Assembly: GCF_002118315.1 (NCBI RefSeq) | Contig: NZ_MTSZ01000003.1 | Location: forward strand, 62,001-126,000 | DNA: 64,000 nt | Direction: 5' to 3' | Origin: Kiloniella majae | Lineage (GTDB): Bacteria > Pseudomonadota > Alphaproteobacteria > Kiloniellales > Kiloniellaceae | Shown: in pieces, positions 35,748 to 44,830 of the stretch | Layout: the number at the start of each line of letters is the position of its first letter | Numbering within the stretch: the first letter of the stretch is position 1 | Made by a program: the position numbers and the translations under genes | Notes under the pieces: generated by a model | Seen by the model: only the letters and a program-made list of their open reading frames with translations | Told to the model about the DNA's origin: nothing | Databases searched by the model: none

Positions 35748-35867
35748 TATCAGGGGAGACAGTGATCTAAAGAAAACTCCCGATACCCAAAACGACGGCT
35801 ATAGATTTATTTCTGTTGCCTGTGCGTTTTGAATGTTTTGGGGGCGTCTTGTTTCATTTTCCCGGTT

Positions 35868-36074
35868 TTATTTATCGGGGATACTTTGCATTACGTATTG
35901 GATCAGTGCATCAAAATCAGTCAGAAGCCAGAAGAGACCAATAACAATAATGCCACCTACGGGCATTATGTACCAAGGGTGGTTAAAGGGAACATTCTCA
36001 CCACAGGCATAACAGATGTCTTCGTCGATACCGATTTTGGTTGAACATTTTGGACATTTCCGTGGCTTTGCCAT
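35868..36074 (-). CDS. Small zinc-ribbon membrane protein
   Basis: A 68-residue protein with two Cys pairs (CPKCS and CYACG, 14 residues apart) forming a zinc ribbon, followed by one membrane helix (about 38-56). The ATG directly follows the plsC stop codon, with GAGGCG as ribosome-binding site inside the end of plsC, so it is translated with plsC. Function unknown. Confidence 0.8.
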   Translation of the reverse strand: MAKPRKCPKCSTKIGIDEDICYACGENVPFNHPWYIMPVGGIIVIGLFWLLTDFDALIQYVMQSIPDK

Positions 36075-36806
36075 TTACGCCTCTTGTTTCTGTTCAGCTT
36101 CACTCATAAGACGATTGCTGGCGTCTTCGATGGTGTCCTGCATTGTTTTCATGAAGACTTTTTTATTGAGCCCTGCAGGAATGACAGGAAGGTATTCGAG
36201 CACAATGTTACCTGGTTTTTTAACAAAAGCGTCTTTGCCCCAGAAGAGGCCGGAGTTAACAGCAGCTGGGCAAACAGGAACATTCAATCCACTGTAGAGG
36301 GCAACAATGCCCGTCTGATAGTTTGGTTCCTGATGTGGAGTAGCACGTGTTCCTTCGGGAAAGATAATCACCGGGCGGCCATTGTCTAAAGGTTCTTTTG
36401 CTTCTTTAATCATCTGGCGGAGCGCCTTTAATCCGGCTTTTCTATCAATAGCAACAACACCACCTTTCCAAAGATACCAACCAAAAAATGGTATCATCAG
36501 AAGCTCTTTTTTGAGAATAAAACAAGGGTTATCGGAAAAAGCCATTAGGGCAATGGTTTCCCAAGCGGACTGATGCTTACTCACTAGCAGAAAGCCACCT
36601 TCTTTGGGGATATTTTCTTGCCCACGAATTTCATAAGTGGTGCCACATATGACTTTCAGAAGCCAGAAAATCACAAGCGCCCAGTAGTGCCCTGCTTGCA
36701 ACATGAAACGTTGAGGAAAGATCATGAGTAAAAGGCATGGCGTGAAGAAAATGGCACACCAGATTAAATAGCAAATATTGAACGTTAGGGATCTTAAAAA
36801 AATCAT
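36075..36806 (-). CDS. plsC: 1-acyl-sn-glycerol-3-phosphate acyltransferase
   Basis: Acylates lysophosphatidic acid to phosphatidic acid at the inner membrane. An N-terminal membrane segment is followed by SKHQSAWETIAL, the H-x4-acid catalytic motif with Glu in place of the common Asp (seen in many proteobacterial PlsC paralogs), and by FPEGTRA. I prefer the ATG at 36806 (243 residues), with GGATAAAG upstream inside the ydcF end; a TTG five codons earlier is possible. The gene is sandwiched between a ydcF-like gene and a zinc-ribbon gene. Confidence 0.92.
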   Translation of the reverse strand: MIFLRSLTFNICYLIWCAIFFTPCLLLMIFPQRFMLQAGHYWALVIFWLLKVICGTTYEIRGQENIPKEGGFLLVSKHQSAWETIALMAFSDNPCFILKKELLMIPFFGWYLWKGGVVAIDRKAGLKALRQMIKEAKEPLDNGRPVIIFPEGTRATPHQEPNYQTGIVALYSGLNVPVCPAAVNSGLFWGKDAFVKKPGNIVLEYLPVIPAGLNKKVFMKTMQDTIEDASNRLMSEAEQKQEA

Positions 36807-36813
36807 CGAGTCT

Positions 36814-37443
36814 TTATCCAATCAATATTGCCTGTAAACCTTCAAGCCAGATTCTGACATGAGCCATCAGAAACTTAACATATTCTGATAAAATCAAGGT
36901 CATGCTACCGGGCCAGAGCCACCAGTCTTTTTGTTTCACATGTTGCGGAAAGACAGGGTGAGGCAGAATTTTAATGTTCGGCATCGCATTTCTGAATTCC
37001 AGAAGACTTCTTGGCATATGGTAGGCGGCTGTGACAAGCCGTAATGAGCTGTAACCTTCTTCTTCGATCCAGTTTTGGCTTTCAAGGGCATTTCCGCGTG
37101 TATCGTCGGCTTGATATCCCAATTTGACACAGCATTCCAAATTTTTCGGGGCGCGTTGCGATAATCTGAGCAGTTCTTGTACTTCTACACCTTTGTAAAC
37201 ACCTGATATAAAAAGTTTTTTGGCTGTACCAAGTTCCAGTAAATCAAGGCCCGTGTTTATGCGATCACTCCCGCCTGTCAGCACGACAATAACATCGGCA
37301 GCTTCGGCGTCGTTTGTCACTTCTTCCGGTAGATTGGTTGCAAACCAGAAAAAGCCAAGTGCCCATGATAACAGAGCTGCGACTGTTATGAAGGACCCGA
37401 GCTTTAAAAGAACATATCTTTTACGAATAGGCTTGTGGAACAA
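36814..37443 (-). CDS. YdcF/ElyC family (DUF218) membrane protein
   Basis: A 209-residue DUF218 protein: an N-terminal membrane helix (about 14-33), then the domain core VIVVLTGGSDRINTGLDLL, LFISGVYKG, and ESQNWIEEEGYSSLRLVTAAYHMPRS. ElyC of this family affects envelope carrier-lipid balance in E. coli. The start is a TTG with a modest GGGA site. It lies between ftsX and plsC on the same strand, suiting an envelope or division operon. Confidence 0.9.
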   Translation of the reverse strand: MFHKPIRKRYVLLKLGSFITVAALLSWALGFFWFATNLPEEVTNDAEAADVIVVLTGGSDRINTGLDLLELGTAKKLFISGVYKGVEVQELLRLSQRAPKNLECCVKLGYQADDTRGNALESQNWIEEEGYSSLRLVTAAYHMPRSLLEFRNAMPNIKILPHPVFPQHVKQKDWWLWPGSMTLILSEYVKFLMAHVRIWLEGLQAILIG

Positions 37444-37478
37444 CGATCAATTTTCCCAGTTCGTCATAACATCATTCG

Positions 37479-38369
37479 TCATGGCATGAGTGCCAAGCTT
37501 CTTAAGACGGTTAACCTTGCGGTCATCATCGCAATTAAAGAAGCAGATAATGGCATTAATAAGAGCAAACCCCATTCGCCAGCGGTAAATGTAAGTGTTG
37601 GAAGAATGGCACTGTTGGCCTGTCCTAACAGAGAGCTGAAGCTGGCAACGGTGATCCCTGCGAGAAGTAATCCAGAGAGCCCTCCAACAATACTGAGTTT
37701 GAGGGCGTGAAACTGAAAGCGTGAGGCGATGTATGAATCGTGTGCACCCATGTGATGAAAAAGCTCAACAACCTGCCGGTGGATCGCAAGACCCATACGT
37801 GTGACAAGGATGACCATCAAAGCAGCAGCTCCACCAACGAGAACGACGACGAGAAGAGCAATAATTTGTATGATTTTGGTCAGACCCAACAAGTTACCAA
37901 GCCAGCGTTGATGATCATCGACGCTGGCGCTGGGAATATCCTGAGACAGAAGCAGCTTTATTTCGTCGATTGTTTGGGCGCTGGAACTGTCGAGTTCAAT
38001 CGAGATTAGGTAGGGAATAGGTAGGTCATGAAGCAATATGTCCTTACCCAACCAAGGTTCCATAAGTTTGTTTAGCTCAGTGTCGTTCAACAGCTCAACT
38101 TGGGAAACATTATCCAGACTTTCGATCTTTACAATAAAGGTCTTTAGCTGTTGTTCGAGGGTACTGCGTTTTTCCACTGAAGGTTCGGAAGGAACTTGTA
38201 TGGTCAAACTGCTGGAAAGTCCTTGATCCCAGCGGTTGGCAAGTTTGTTCATCGTTAGTGCGATAACCAATGACATAGTTGCCAGATAAACCATCATGGC
38301 GATTAACCAGGGCAGAAATCTACTGGATGCATCTCTGTCGAGGGGGACATCGTTCCTGTTCCCAAACAT
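37479..38369 (-). CDS. ftsX: Cell division protein FtsX
   Basis: Membrane subunit of the FtsEX complex, which links cell division to peptidoglycan hydrolysis. The 296-residue protein has one N-terminal membrane helix (about 19-40), a periplasmic domain (about 45-165), and three C-terminal helices, the FtsX/permease layout. The start overlaps the ftsE stop in a TAATG arrangement, so the pair is translationally coupled. Confidence 0.93.
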   Translation of the reverse strand: MFGNRNDVPLDRDASSRFLPWLIAMMVYLATMSLVIALTMNKLANRWDQGLSSSLTIQVPSEPSVEKRSTLEQQLKTFIVKIESLDNVSQVELLNDTELNKLMEPWLGKDILLHDLPIPYLISIELDSSSAQTIDEIKLLLSQDIPSASVDDHQRWLGNLLGLTKIIQIIALLVVVLVGGAAALMVILVTRMGLAIHRQVVELFHHMGAHDSYIASRFQFHALKLSIVGGLSGLLLAGITVASFSSLLGQANSAILPTLTFTAGEWGLLLLMPLSASLIAMMTARLTVLRSLALMP

Positions 38370-39085
38370 TATACACTACCTGCTGTTGGTGCTGCAGGAG
38401 AACTCTGTTCGCTTCGTATCAACCTGACTTCACCATTTACGATTTTAAAAACCGGATGATTAAAGCGGTTCACAAGTCCTTCGTTATGGGAGGCGACGAC
38501 AATCGTCGTGCCACGTTTGTTGAGTTCTTCAAACAAAAAGAGCAGCCGTTCTGCGATTTTATCGTCCAGATTTCCTGTTGGTTCATCCGCTAAAAGCAGA
38601 CTGGGACGTGCGATGACTGCGCGTGCAATCGCAACGCGCTGCTGTTGCCCCCCGGAAAGTGTTGGTGGTTTTGCATCCAGATAATCAGCCAGACCAACCC
38701 AGGACAGCAGTTCACTTACATTCCGTCGGACTTTATCAAGCGACTGCCCGGTAATGGTGAGAGGTAGAGCAACATTTTCCAATGCAGTCAGATGGTCAAG
38801 TAATCGAAAATCCTGAAAAATAATGCCAATACGCCGTCTTAGCATTGTCAGTTCTTTACGGTCCTGTTGGGATACATCTCGTCCGAAAATACTGAGACGG
38901 CCAGATGATGGGCGGTGAGCCAAATACATCAGACGTAACAAGGATGATTTCCCTGCGCCACTTGGCCCAACCATAAAGTGGAACGACCCTGGTGCGAGAG
39001 TTAAATTTACCTGATGCAGGACATCGGGACCAGAGCCATAACGCAAATGAACATCTTGAAAGCGGACCAAAAGTTTGAAATCCAT
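38369..39085 (-). CDS. ftsE: Cell division ATP-binding protein FtsE
   Basis: ABC-type ATPase partner of FtsX. In 238 residues it has Walker [13 protein letters not shown], the Q loop IFQDFRLL, the ABC signature LSGGQQQR and Walker [10 protein letters not shown] with the conserved following D-loop. The gene starts the ftsE-ftsX-ydcF-plsC-zinc ribbon run on the minus strand and is divergent from the MJ0042 protein gene. Confidence 0.96.
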   Translation of the reverse strand: MDFKLLVRFQDVHLRYGSGPDVLHQVNLTLAPGSFHFMVGPSGAGKSSLLRLMYLAHRPSSGRLSIFGRDVSQQDRKELTMLRRRIGIIFQDFRLLDHLTALENVALPLTITGQSLDKVRRNVSELLSWVGLADYLDAKPPTLSGGQQQRVAIARAVIARPSLLLADEPTGNLDDKIAERLLFLFEELNKRGTTIVVASHNEGLVNRFNHPVFKIVNGEVRLIRSEQSSPAAPTAGSV

Positions 39086-39262
39086 AGTGGTGAATGACGG
39101 GGAAACAATGACATATTTTGTCTGCTAGCGTAAAGCCTTGTCCCCTGATAAATCATTGGCGGGGGAACAAAAACTTCCGTTGTGTAAGGCCTTACTTGCC
39201 ATCGTATTTTATGGACCGTATAAATTAAGGCCAATTTAGTTTCTTCGCTGGTGAAAAATCGT

Positions 39263-40084
39263 ATGATTGTTTCTTGTCCTGAATGCAGTAGCAAATTCCG
39301 AATTGCCCCTGAAGCCTTGGGGGATTCTGGACGAAAAGTTCGATGCAGTAGCTGTCGGCATACATGGTTTCAAGAACCCGAGCTTGAATTTACTCCTACA
39401 GATGCGGATATCTCAGCAAATGAACCCGCTGATGAAAGTGGTGGTTCTTCAGATGTGGAGAATGTCGCAACACCTTCTGAAGAGGCTCCCTCAGCTATTC
39501 CACCAGAGCCTTCGCCGCTGGATGATGATTTTGTCGAGCCAGGAAACGTACGTTCCAAGCGCCCAAAAGGGTTTGCCCCAGACAAAAAGAAAGAGAAGAA
39601 AAAAGGCAAAGGCGGACTTATCGCCTGGCTAATACTTCTGATTTTGGGTGGTGGCGTGGGATATGCCGTTGCTGACCAGTCTGCACGCATTCAAATTGTG
39701 AACACTGTCCCTGAGGCGATGAAGGTTTATGATTTTCTTGATCTCCAAGTTTATCCTGTGGGTTATGGACTTGCGATTGAAAATCAACAGATTGAACGGG
39801 CTACCCGGGATGGTCAAAAACTTGTTGTCATAACAGGTGAAATTCAGAATACGACCGATAAGAAGGTTGTTGTACCCAAGTTGCTAGGGGCAATGAGAAC
39901 CGAAAATGGTGAGGCTGTATCTCGTAAAACCATTTCTGCTGATGTGGCCTATCTTGAGCCGGAAGAGAAAATTACGTTTTTGATTGAACTGGCCAACAGC
40001 TCAAAAGCAAAACTGGTCAATGTGAATTTTATATCCGATGAGGATGCCTTGCAAAATCCGGACTTTTCTCCTGTTGAAGAATAA
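39263..40084 (+). CDS. MJ0042 zinc-finger and DUF3426 membrane protein
   Basis: A 273-residue protein. Residues 1-36 form the MJ0042 zinc finger (CPECSSKFRI ... RCSSCRHTW). A long acidic, Pro/Ser/Glu-rich linker and a basic KKKEKKKGK stretch lead to one membrane helix (about 120-143), then a C-terminal DUF3426 beta domain (VVITGEIQNTTDKKV, EPEEKITFLIEL). Function unknown. It is commonly placed beside ftsEX in alphaproteobacteria. The start is the ATG giving the finger at the N-terminus. Confidence 0.9.
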   Translation: MIVSCPECSSKFRIAPEALGDSGRKVRCSSCRHTWFQEPELEFTPTDADISANEPADESGGSSDVENVATPSEEAPSAIPPEPSPLDDDFVEPGNVRSKRPKGFAPDKKKEKKKGKGGLIAWLILLILGGGVGYAVADQSARIQIVNTVPEAMKVYDFLDLQVYPVGYGLAIENQQIERATRDGQKLVVITGEIQNTTDKKVVVPKLLGAMRTENGEAVSRKTISADVAYLEPEEKITFLIELANSSKAKLVNVNFISDEDALQNPDFSPVEE

Positions 40085-40159
40085 AACGGCTGGTCGTGAG
40101 TTTTTAAGGCTTTATTTTTCAAGCATGGCATCATTCGCAACTCCGTGATATCTTCGATA

Positions 40160-40174
40160 TTAACGTAGTGTTAA
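40160..40174. promoter_or_regulatory. Candidate CtrA-binding site before cpdR
   Basis: Exact TTAA-N7-TTAA (spacer CGTAGTG), ending 32 bases before the cpdR start codon. A further TTTAAC follows 11 bases later. CtrA control of a CpdR gene makes biological sense because CpdR acts in CtrA degradation. Confidence 0.55.
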
Positions 40175-40206
40175 CTATAAGTTTAACGTGATAGCGGTGG
40201 GCCTGT

Positions 40207-40575
40207 ATGTCGAAGATTTTGATAGCCGAAGATGATAATGCTGTTCGTAGCTTTGTCGCACGGGCTTTGACGCATAAAAATCACGAAGTGAGAGCCGTTG
40301 GTGACGGTATGCAGGCGTTAGAGGCTCTTGGTGAGGATAAATATGATTTATTGATCACTGATATCGTGATGCCGGGATTGGATGGTATCGGCCTTGCCCT
40401 GAAGGTCGCAAAAGATGCACCTGATATGCCTGTGTTGCTTATGACCGGGTACTCGGCAGAAAAACAACGGGCACATAATTTGGAAGAGTTAATTTTTAAG
40501 GTTGTAACAAAACCTTTCAGTTTGCAGGAAATTTGTGATGCTGCCGAAGAAGCTTTAGGTGTAGAAGCAAGTTAG
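40207..40575 (+). CDS. cpdR: CpdR-type response regulator
   Basis: A 122-residue single receiver domain closely matching CpdR, the adaptor that in Caulobacter primes ClpXP for degradation of CtrA and PdeA when unphosphorylated. The acidic pair is at residues 9-10, phosphoacceptor D52 is in LLITDIVMPG, and the CpdR-like tail is LIFKVVTKPFSLQEICDAAEEAL. A CtrA-type box lies just upstream. It converges on the TIGR02302 gene. Confidence 0.92.
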   Translation: MSKILIAEDDNAVRSFVARALTHKNHEVRAVGDGMQALEALGEDKYDLLITDIVMPGLDGIGLALKVAKDAPDMPVLLMTGYSAEKQRAHNLEELIFKVVTKPFSLQEICDAAEEALGVEAS

Positions 40576-40608
40576 ACCTGAGCGGTTCATTTTTCTGAGA
40601 AGCGGCCT

Positions 40609-43191
40609 CTAAAAGCGCTCCAGCAGCTTCTGAATATAAGTTCTTTCTTCTTGAGATCGTTGACGATCATTGCGCCTGTTTCTTAGTTCTTCCAAGATAG
40701 ATCTACTTCTCATCACATCGGTTTCATTTGGTAGGGGAACACCTTGCTTGGCGATGCTTCCTCCCTTGTTTCCTATATTTCGTCCAAATGGGTCTCGGCC
40801 AGATCCATCTTTGCCTCTGACCCAGCCACTTCCACGTTCGGGTGCCTGGCTGAGCATTTTTAAATATTTTTCAGCGGCTTGTTCAGTACCGTTTTGCAGT
40901 TTTCGCAAGCTTCTGGTTTGTGCGCGAACAGCTTGTTCATTCTCTTTTCCTTCACCGTCCTGACCTTGAAGAGCATCACGGGCAATTCCCATGGACTGTT
41001 CAGCCTGATCAAAATCTTCGGGTAAATTACCAAGAAGCTCCTGAATATTTTCCATCATTTGCTCAAGCTCTTGTCTTATACGTTCCTGGCTTTTGGCATC
41101 ACGATAACGTTCGTCTTTTTGTTCTCTGGCTTGTTCACCCGGGCGACCATCGCCTGGCAAAGTTTGGGGAGAAGGTTTTGATCCATTTCCTTCTTGTTGC
41201 TTCTGCGCGTCTTGTTGTCGTTTATAGCTATTTTCAAGAAGTTCTTCTTGTCTTTTTGTTAGCTCTTGAAGCTTCTCGAAGGTTTCTCGTCCGACGTCAT
41301 TGGCATTGTTACCAGGTTGTTGACCTTGCTGGAATGCAAGGTTTTCGAGCATATTTTGAAGCTGAGACAGCATCTCCATTGCTTCTTCCATTGATCCATT
41401 CTCAGCAAGCATACGAGCTTGCTCGATCATGTTTTGGAGATCTTTACCTTCAATTGTTTGAGCATTTTCTGAGGGCTGTGCGGGTGCTTTTTTGTCGGCG
41501 TTGTTCAAAAAGTCTTCCAGCATGTTTGTCAGCAGTTGATCCACAGCCTGTTGCAGCTGATCCATAAGGCGGGAAATTTCGTCTTGATCTGCATTTGAGC
41601 TGAGGGCATCGCGCAACTGTTGTTGAATGTTTCTAAGTTCTCTTTGCGCAGTACTGATCCGACCATCTTCAAGATGCAGAGCCGTCTTCCAAAGAATACT
41701 CTGGCTTTCTTTAACAGCCGGGGGCGTGCGGTCAAAAAGAAGGTGCTTCCCGGCGATACTCATTGTTAACGCCACAAGACTATCGTGATTGTAGGCTTCT
41801 GGCTCTTTTACCAATAATCCCAGCGTTGCGATAACATCCAGTTTGTTGCTGGGGGTGTTCAGGTCTTTACGAAGCTTCACAAGTTGTTGGGCCAAGGGGT
41901 GTGTAAAATCACGTTCAGGGAGTGTAATTTTTATCGCCTCAGTTTGACTTTGTTGCCCGATGACATCTTGAACAGAGAGTTGAAACCAGACTTCTTCTCC
42001 GGCCAGAATATTATCTGTGAGGTCCAGATAGTGTTGTCCTTTATATTCAGGGACTTTACTTGCGGGTAATGGCAGATTTATCAGTGTTCTTTCAGTGTTT
42101 TCCGCATTTTTCGTATTATTATCCGCATTTTTCGTATTATTAATAGGCCAAAGCCCTATGGTGAGCAGGTTGGTGCCGTAGTCGTCATGGGCTTCGTAAC
42201 TGATCCTGAGTAGGCCCAGTTCGTTACCTTGGGGCTGTTCCGTCAGGAAGATTTTTGGTGGAGAATCTTCGATAAGGTTAATCTTGGTGCTGAGGAGTGA
42301 CGTAAATGAACTCCCAATCTGCAATCTACCGCTTTGTTCGATTATAAATTCACTTTGATGGTTGAGTTTACCTGTCTGCTCAGTTGGGAAAGTGTACGCA
42401 TCCAGTTGAATATCCGGGGCTGTTTCTTCGCCGTGGAACTGAGCAATGACTTTACTTCCCTTTGGAAGATTAATTTCTGCAGGTGGTGCAAAATTCTGAT
42501 CATAAAAAAGCGGGGACATGCCAGTGTAATCAGGCGGAGTTAACCACAGACTAAACGTCGTGCTCTGTTGAGTTGCCAGAGATGTTAATTTTTTGAATTC
42601 AAAGGTAGCAGCTAGGCGGTCTGGCCATTGATGAAATGAAAAAGAGGCAACGAATAGCCCCATAACAATCAATGATCTTAACCCATAAGGATCCAGCTTG
42701 AATAGTTGAGGTTGGGGTGGTTTCAGCTTTAGTGAATTGAGTGAAGCAGCTAAACGCTTTTTGTTGTCGAGCCAAAGACCAAGACCTGTTTTTGAAGCTT
42801 TTACGGGGCGATCTTCCAAACTGCTCAGAGGGCGATGAGCTAACTGATTATCTCGTTCAAGGCGGCGCAAGGCTTGATGGCGAGTTGGTATCCTTGTGGA
42901 TAAAAGAGCCTTAACTCCGCCGTAGGTGATTAGGATCCCTGATACCAAAAGGAAGACAATATGCCCCCAAACTGGGATTTGAGCAGGGAAATCAAGAAGA
43001 ATGAGTGTAATGGCAGCACCAAGTGGTCCCCAAAAAATCCAGGATGCCTTCCAGAAATTTTCCCAAAAGAGGATGATTTTGGTCAGGGTGGTTTTAACTT
43101 GTATTTTCCACGGTAACCCAAGCTCAGGCCTTGTTTTCGGCCTTGTTGCCTGCTTCTTTAACTGAGGTCTTCTTCGGGCGGTACTATCCAT
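40609..43191 (-). CDS. TIGR02302 / DUF4175 membrane protein
   Basis: An 860-residue alphaproteobacterial family protein of unknown function. Two N-terminal membrane helices (about 50-95) and a third near residue 180 are followed by a large beta-rich periplasmic region (about 200-420) and then a long helical, Gln/Glu-rich region (about 480-800) with repeated glutamine-rich heptads, likely coiled coil. The C-terminus ends RSILEELRNRRNDRQRS and related basic residues. A 21-base tandem duplication within it gives two NNTKNA repeats. It follows lysA on the same strand. Confidence 0.9.
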   Translation of the reverse strand: MDSTARRRPQLKKQATRPKTRPELGLPWKIQVKTTLTKIILFWENFWKASWIFWGPLGAAITLILLDFPAQIPVWGHIVFLLVSGILITYGGVKALLSTRIPTRHQALRRLERDNQLAHRPLSSLEDRPVKASKTGLGLWLDNKKRLAASLNSLKLKPPQPQLFKLDPYGLRSLIVMGLFVASFSFHQWPDRLAATFEFKKLTSLATQQSTTFSLWLTPPDYTGMSPLFYDQNFAPPAEINLPKGSKVIAQFHGEETAPDIQLDAYTFPTEQTGKLNHQSEFIIEQSGRLQIGSSFTSLLSTKINLIEDSPPKIFLTEQPQGNELGLLRISYEAHDDYGTNLLTIGLWPINNTKNADNNTKNAENTERTLINLPLPASKVPEYKGQHYLDLTDNILAGEEVWFQLSVQDVIGQQSQTEAIKITLPERDFTHPLAQQLVKLRKDLNTPSNKLDVIATLGLLVKEPEAYNHDSLVALTMSIAGKHLLFDRTPPAVKESQSILWKTALHLEDGRISTAQRELRNIQQQLRDALSSNADQDEISRLMDQLQQAVDQLLTNMLEDFLNNADKKAPAQPSENAQTIEGKDLQNMIEQARMLAENGSMEEAMEMLSQLQNMLENLAFQQGQQPGNNANDVGRETFEKLQELTKRQEELLENSYKRQQDAQKQQEGNGSKPSPQTLPGDGRPGEQAREQKDERYRDAKSQERIRQELEQMMENIQELLGNLPEDFDQAEQSMGIARDALQGQDGEGKENEQAVRAQTRSLRKLQNGTEQAAEKYLKMLSQAPERGSGWVRGKDGSGRDPFGRNIGNKGGSIAKQGVPLPNETDVMRSRSILEELRNRRNDRQRSQEERTYIQKLLERF
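42101..42142. repeat. 21-base in-frame tandem duplication
   Basis: Two identical 21-base copies lie head to tail inside the TIGR02302 gene and encode a repeated Asn/Lys-rich heptapeptide. The length keeps the reading frame. Looks like a recent slippage event. Confidence 0.95.
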
Positions 43192-43265
43192 CGGTCCATA
43201 TGTTCCTTTGGTAGGCTCATTTGGACATACCGCCCCTTTAAAGAAAAGAGAAAAGGTCGCTTATA

Positions 43266-44537
43266 TTATTCTGACAACCACTGAGGCAGAATGTCCTGTT
43301 TTATCAGTGTATCATAATCAATACGCTTACGTACAATTGCATATTGATCACATTTGACCAAAACTTCGGGAGCATTCAGTCGTGTGTTGTAGCTCGACGC
43401 CATAACAGCACCATAGGCACCCGCTGATTCCATTGCCAGTAAATCACCTGCTGCTATTTCAGGTAGAGGTCTTTGCGTCGCAAAGGTATCGCCTGATTCA
43501 CAAATTGGCCCAACGATATCACATGGTGTGAGTGTTGCACCGTCAACAGGTTGTTTCAATGGGGTGATGTCGTGCCAGGCATCATAAAGTGAAGGTCGGA
43601 TTAAATCGTTCATGGCTGCATCAATGATTAGAAAGCGGCGGTTTGTGCCGTCCTTAACGTAGATGGTTTCTGTTACCAGAACCCCTGCATTCCCAACCAG
43701 AAAACGACCGGGCTCAAAGATACATTCCGCGTCTAACCCCTGCATGGCTTCGCTCACAGCTTGTGCATATTCTGTTAGGTCAGGAGGCGTTTCATCATTG
43801 TATTGAATGCCGAGACCACCACCAAAATCGATACGTTTCAGTGGCAGACCAGCACTTTGCAGTTCGCTATAGAGACTTGCCAGTCGTGCAAAGGCATCTT
43901 TGAAGGGACTGGCGTCCGTTAGTTGTGACCCAATGTGGACAGCCAGACTTTCGACCGCAATATTCGGGAGTGCTTTGGCTTGCTCAACAAAGTTTCGGAC
44001 GCTTGGAATATCAATCCCAAATTTGTTTTCAGCTTTTCCTGTTGAAATTTTTGCATGGGTTTTTGCATCGACATCAGGATTGATTCTGAAAGCAACCGGG
44101 GCAGTGACACCCATTTTCTGGGCCATAGTGGAAAGGGCTTCCAACTCTGGTAAGGATTCAACATTGAACTGTAGGATACCTGCTTTTAACCCAACAGCCA
44201 TCTCTGACGGTTTTTTACCGACGCCGGCAAAGACAATTTTTTTAGGATCGACACCAGCTTCCAAAGCACGGCGCAATTCTCCTTCTGAAACTACGTCTGC
44301 TCCTGCCCCTGCTTTCGCAAGTGTTTGGATAACCGATTGGTTAGAGTTTGCCTTGAGTGCGTAACAGATTGTGCCTTTAACCCCTGCTTTTGCGAGAGCA
44401 TCAGAAAAAGAGTTATATGCATTCACCATCGCTTGGGTGGAGTAACAAAAGAAAGGTGTTCCAACTTCCCGGGCGATTTCTTCCAGTGGCAGGTCTTCGA
44501 CATGAAGCTGACCATGGCGGTATTCAAAGGCACTCAT
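43266..44537 (-). CDS. lysA: Diaminopimelate decarboxylase
   Basis: Converts meso-diaminopimelate to lysine, the last step of lysine synthesis. The 423 residues include the PLP Lys62 in CYALKANSN, VHIGSQLTD, the glycine-rich GGGLGIQY, EPGRFLVGNAG, and GPICESGDTFA, all LysA hallmarks. It is the third gene of argH-lipoprotein-lysA, with six bases between it and the lipoprotein gene. Confidence 0.96.
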   Translation of the reverse strand: MSAFEYRHGQLHVEDLPLEEIAREVGTPFFCYSTQAMVNAYNSFSDALAKAGVKGTICYALKANSNQSVIQTLAKAGAGADVVSEGELRRALEAGVDPKKIVFAGVGKKPSEMAVGLKAGILQFNVESLPELEALSTMAQKMGVTAPVAFRINPDVDAKTHAKISTGKAENKFGIDIPSVRNFVEQAKALPNIAVESLAVHIGSQLTDASPFKDAFARLASLYSELQSAGLPLKRIDFGGGLGIQYNDETPPDLTEYAQAVSEAMQGLDAECIFEPGRFLVGNAGVLVTETIYVKDGTNRRFLIIDAAMNDLIRPSLYDAWHDITPLKQPVDGATLTPCDIVGPICESGDTFATQRPLPEIAAGDLLAMESAGAYGAVMASSYNTRLNAPEVLVKCDQYAIVRKRIDYDTLIKQDILPQWLSE

Positions 44538-44542
44538 AATTT

Positions 44543-44830
44543 TTACTGTCCGTATGTCTTTGTCTTGACCTTCGAATTTTTACGTATTTGTAAACTCTCG
44601 GGTATAGCGTTTTGTTGATCCGTCGTCTGCGTGCCAGTTGTCGAGGAGTTTGGTGTTACAGCAGGTGGATAAGGGTACTGCTGTGGATATTCCCAATCTC
44701 CGCCAGGGCGATCAAGGCTGCCGACTTTACCGCACGCGGCAAGAAGCAAACCTGCGCCAATAAGAGTTGCCGTTGCAAGAGATCTTTTACTGAAAACTTG
44801 TTGTCCTAGTACAATCCAGGTTTGTTTCAT
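44543..44830 (-). CDS. Small lipoprotein, LptM-like
   Basis: A 95-residue protein with a basic N-terminus, a hydrophobic signal and the lipobox LLAACG; the mature part is short and Pro/Thr/Gln-rich. Such small lipoproteins commonly sit between argH and lysA (often called LptM/YifL, which helps LptD assembly in E. coli). Its start overlaps the argH stop by four bases. Homology to LptM is suggested by position and size more than by sequence. Confidence 0.75.
   Translation of the reverse strand: MKQTWIVLGQQVFSKRSLATATLIGAGLLLAACGKVGSLDRPGGDWEYPQQYPYPPAVTPNSSTTGTQTTDQQNAIPESLQIRKNSKVKTKTYGQ

Noticed and set aside
35742-35755. Palindrome CCCTGATATCAGGG at the end of the ChaC-like gene
   Set aside because: It overlaps the stop codon and has no T-tract; too little to call an operator or a terminator.
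40920-41567. A 215-residue antisense frame in the TIGR02302 gene
   Set aside because: Arises from the Gln/Glu-rich coding region on the other strand.
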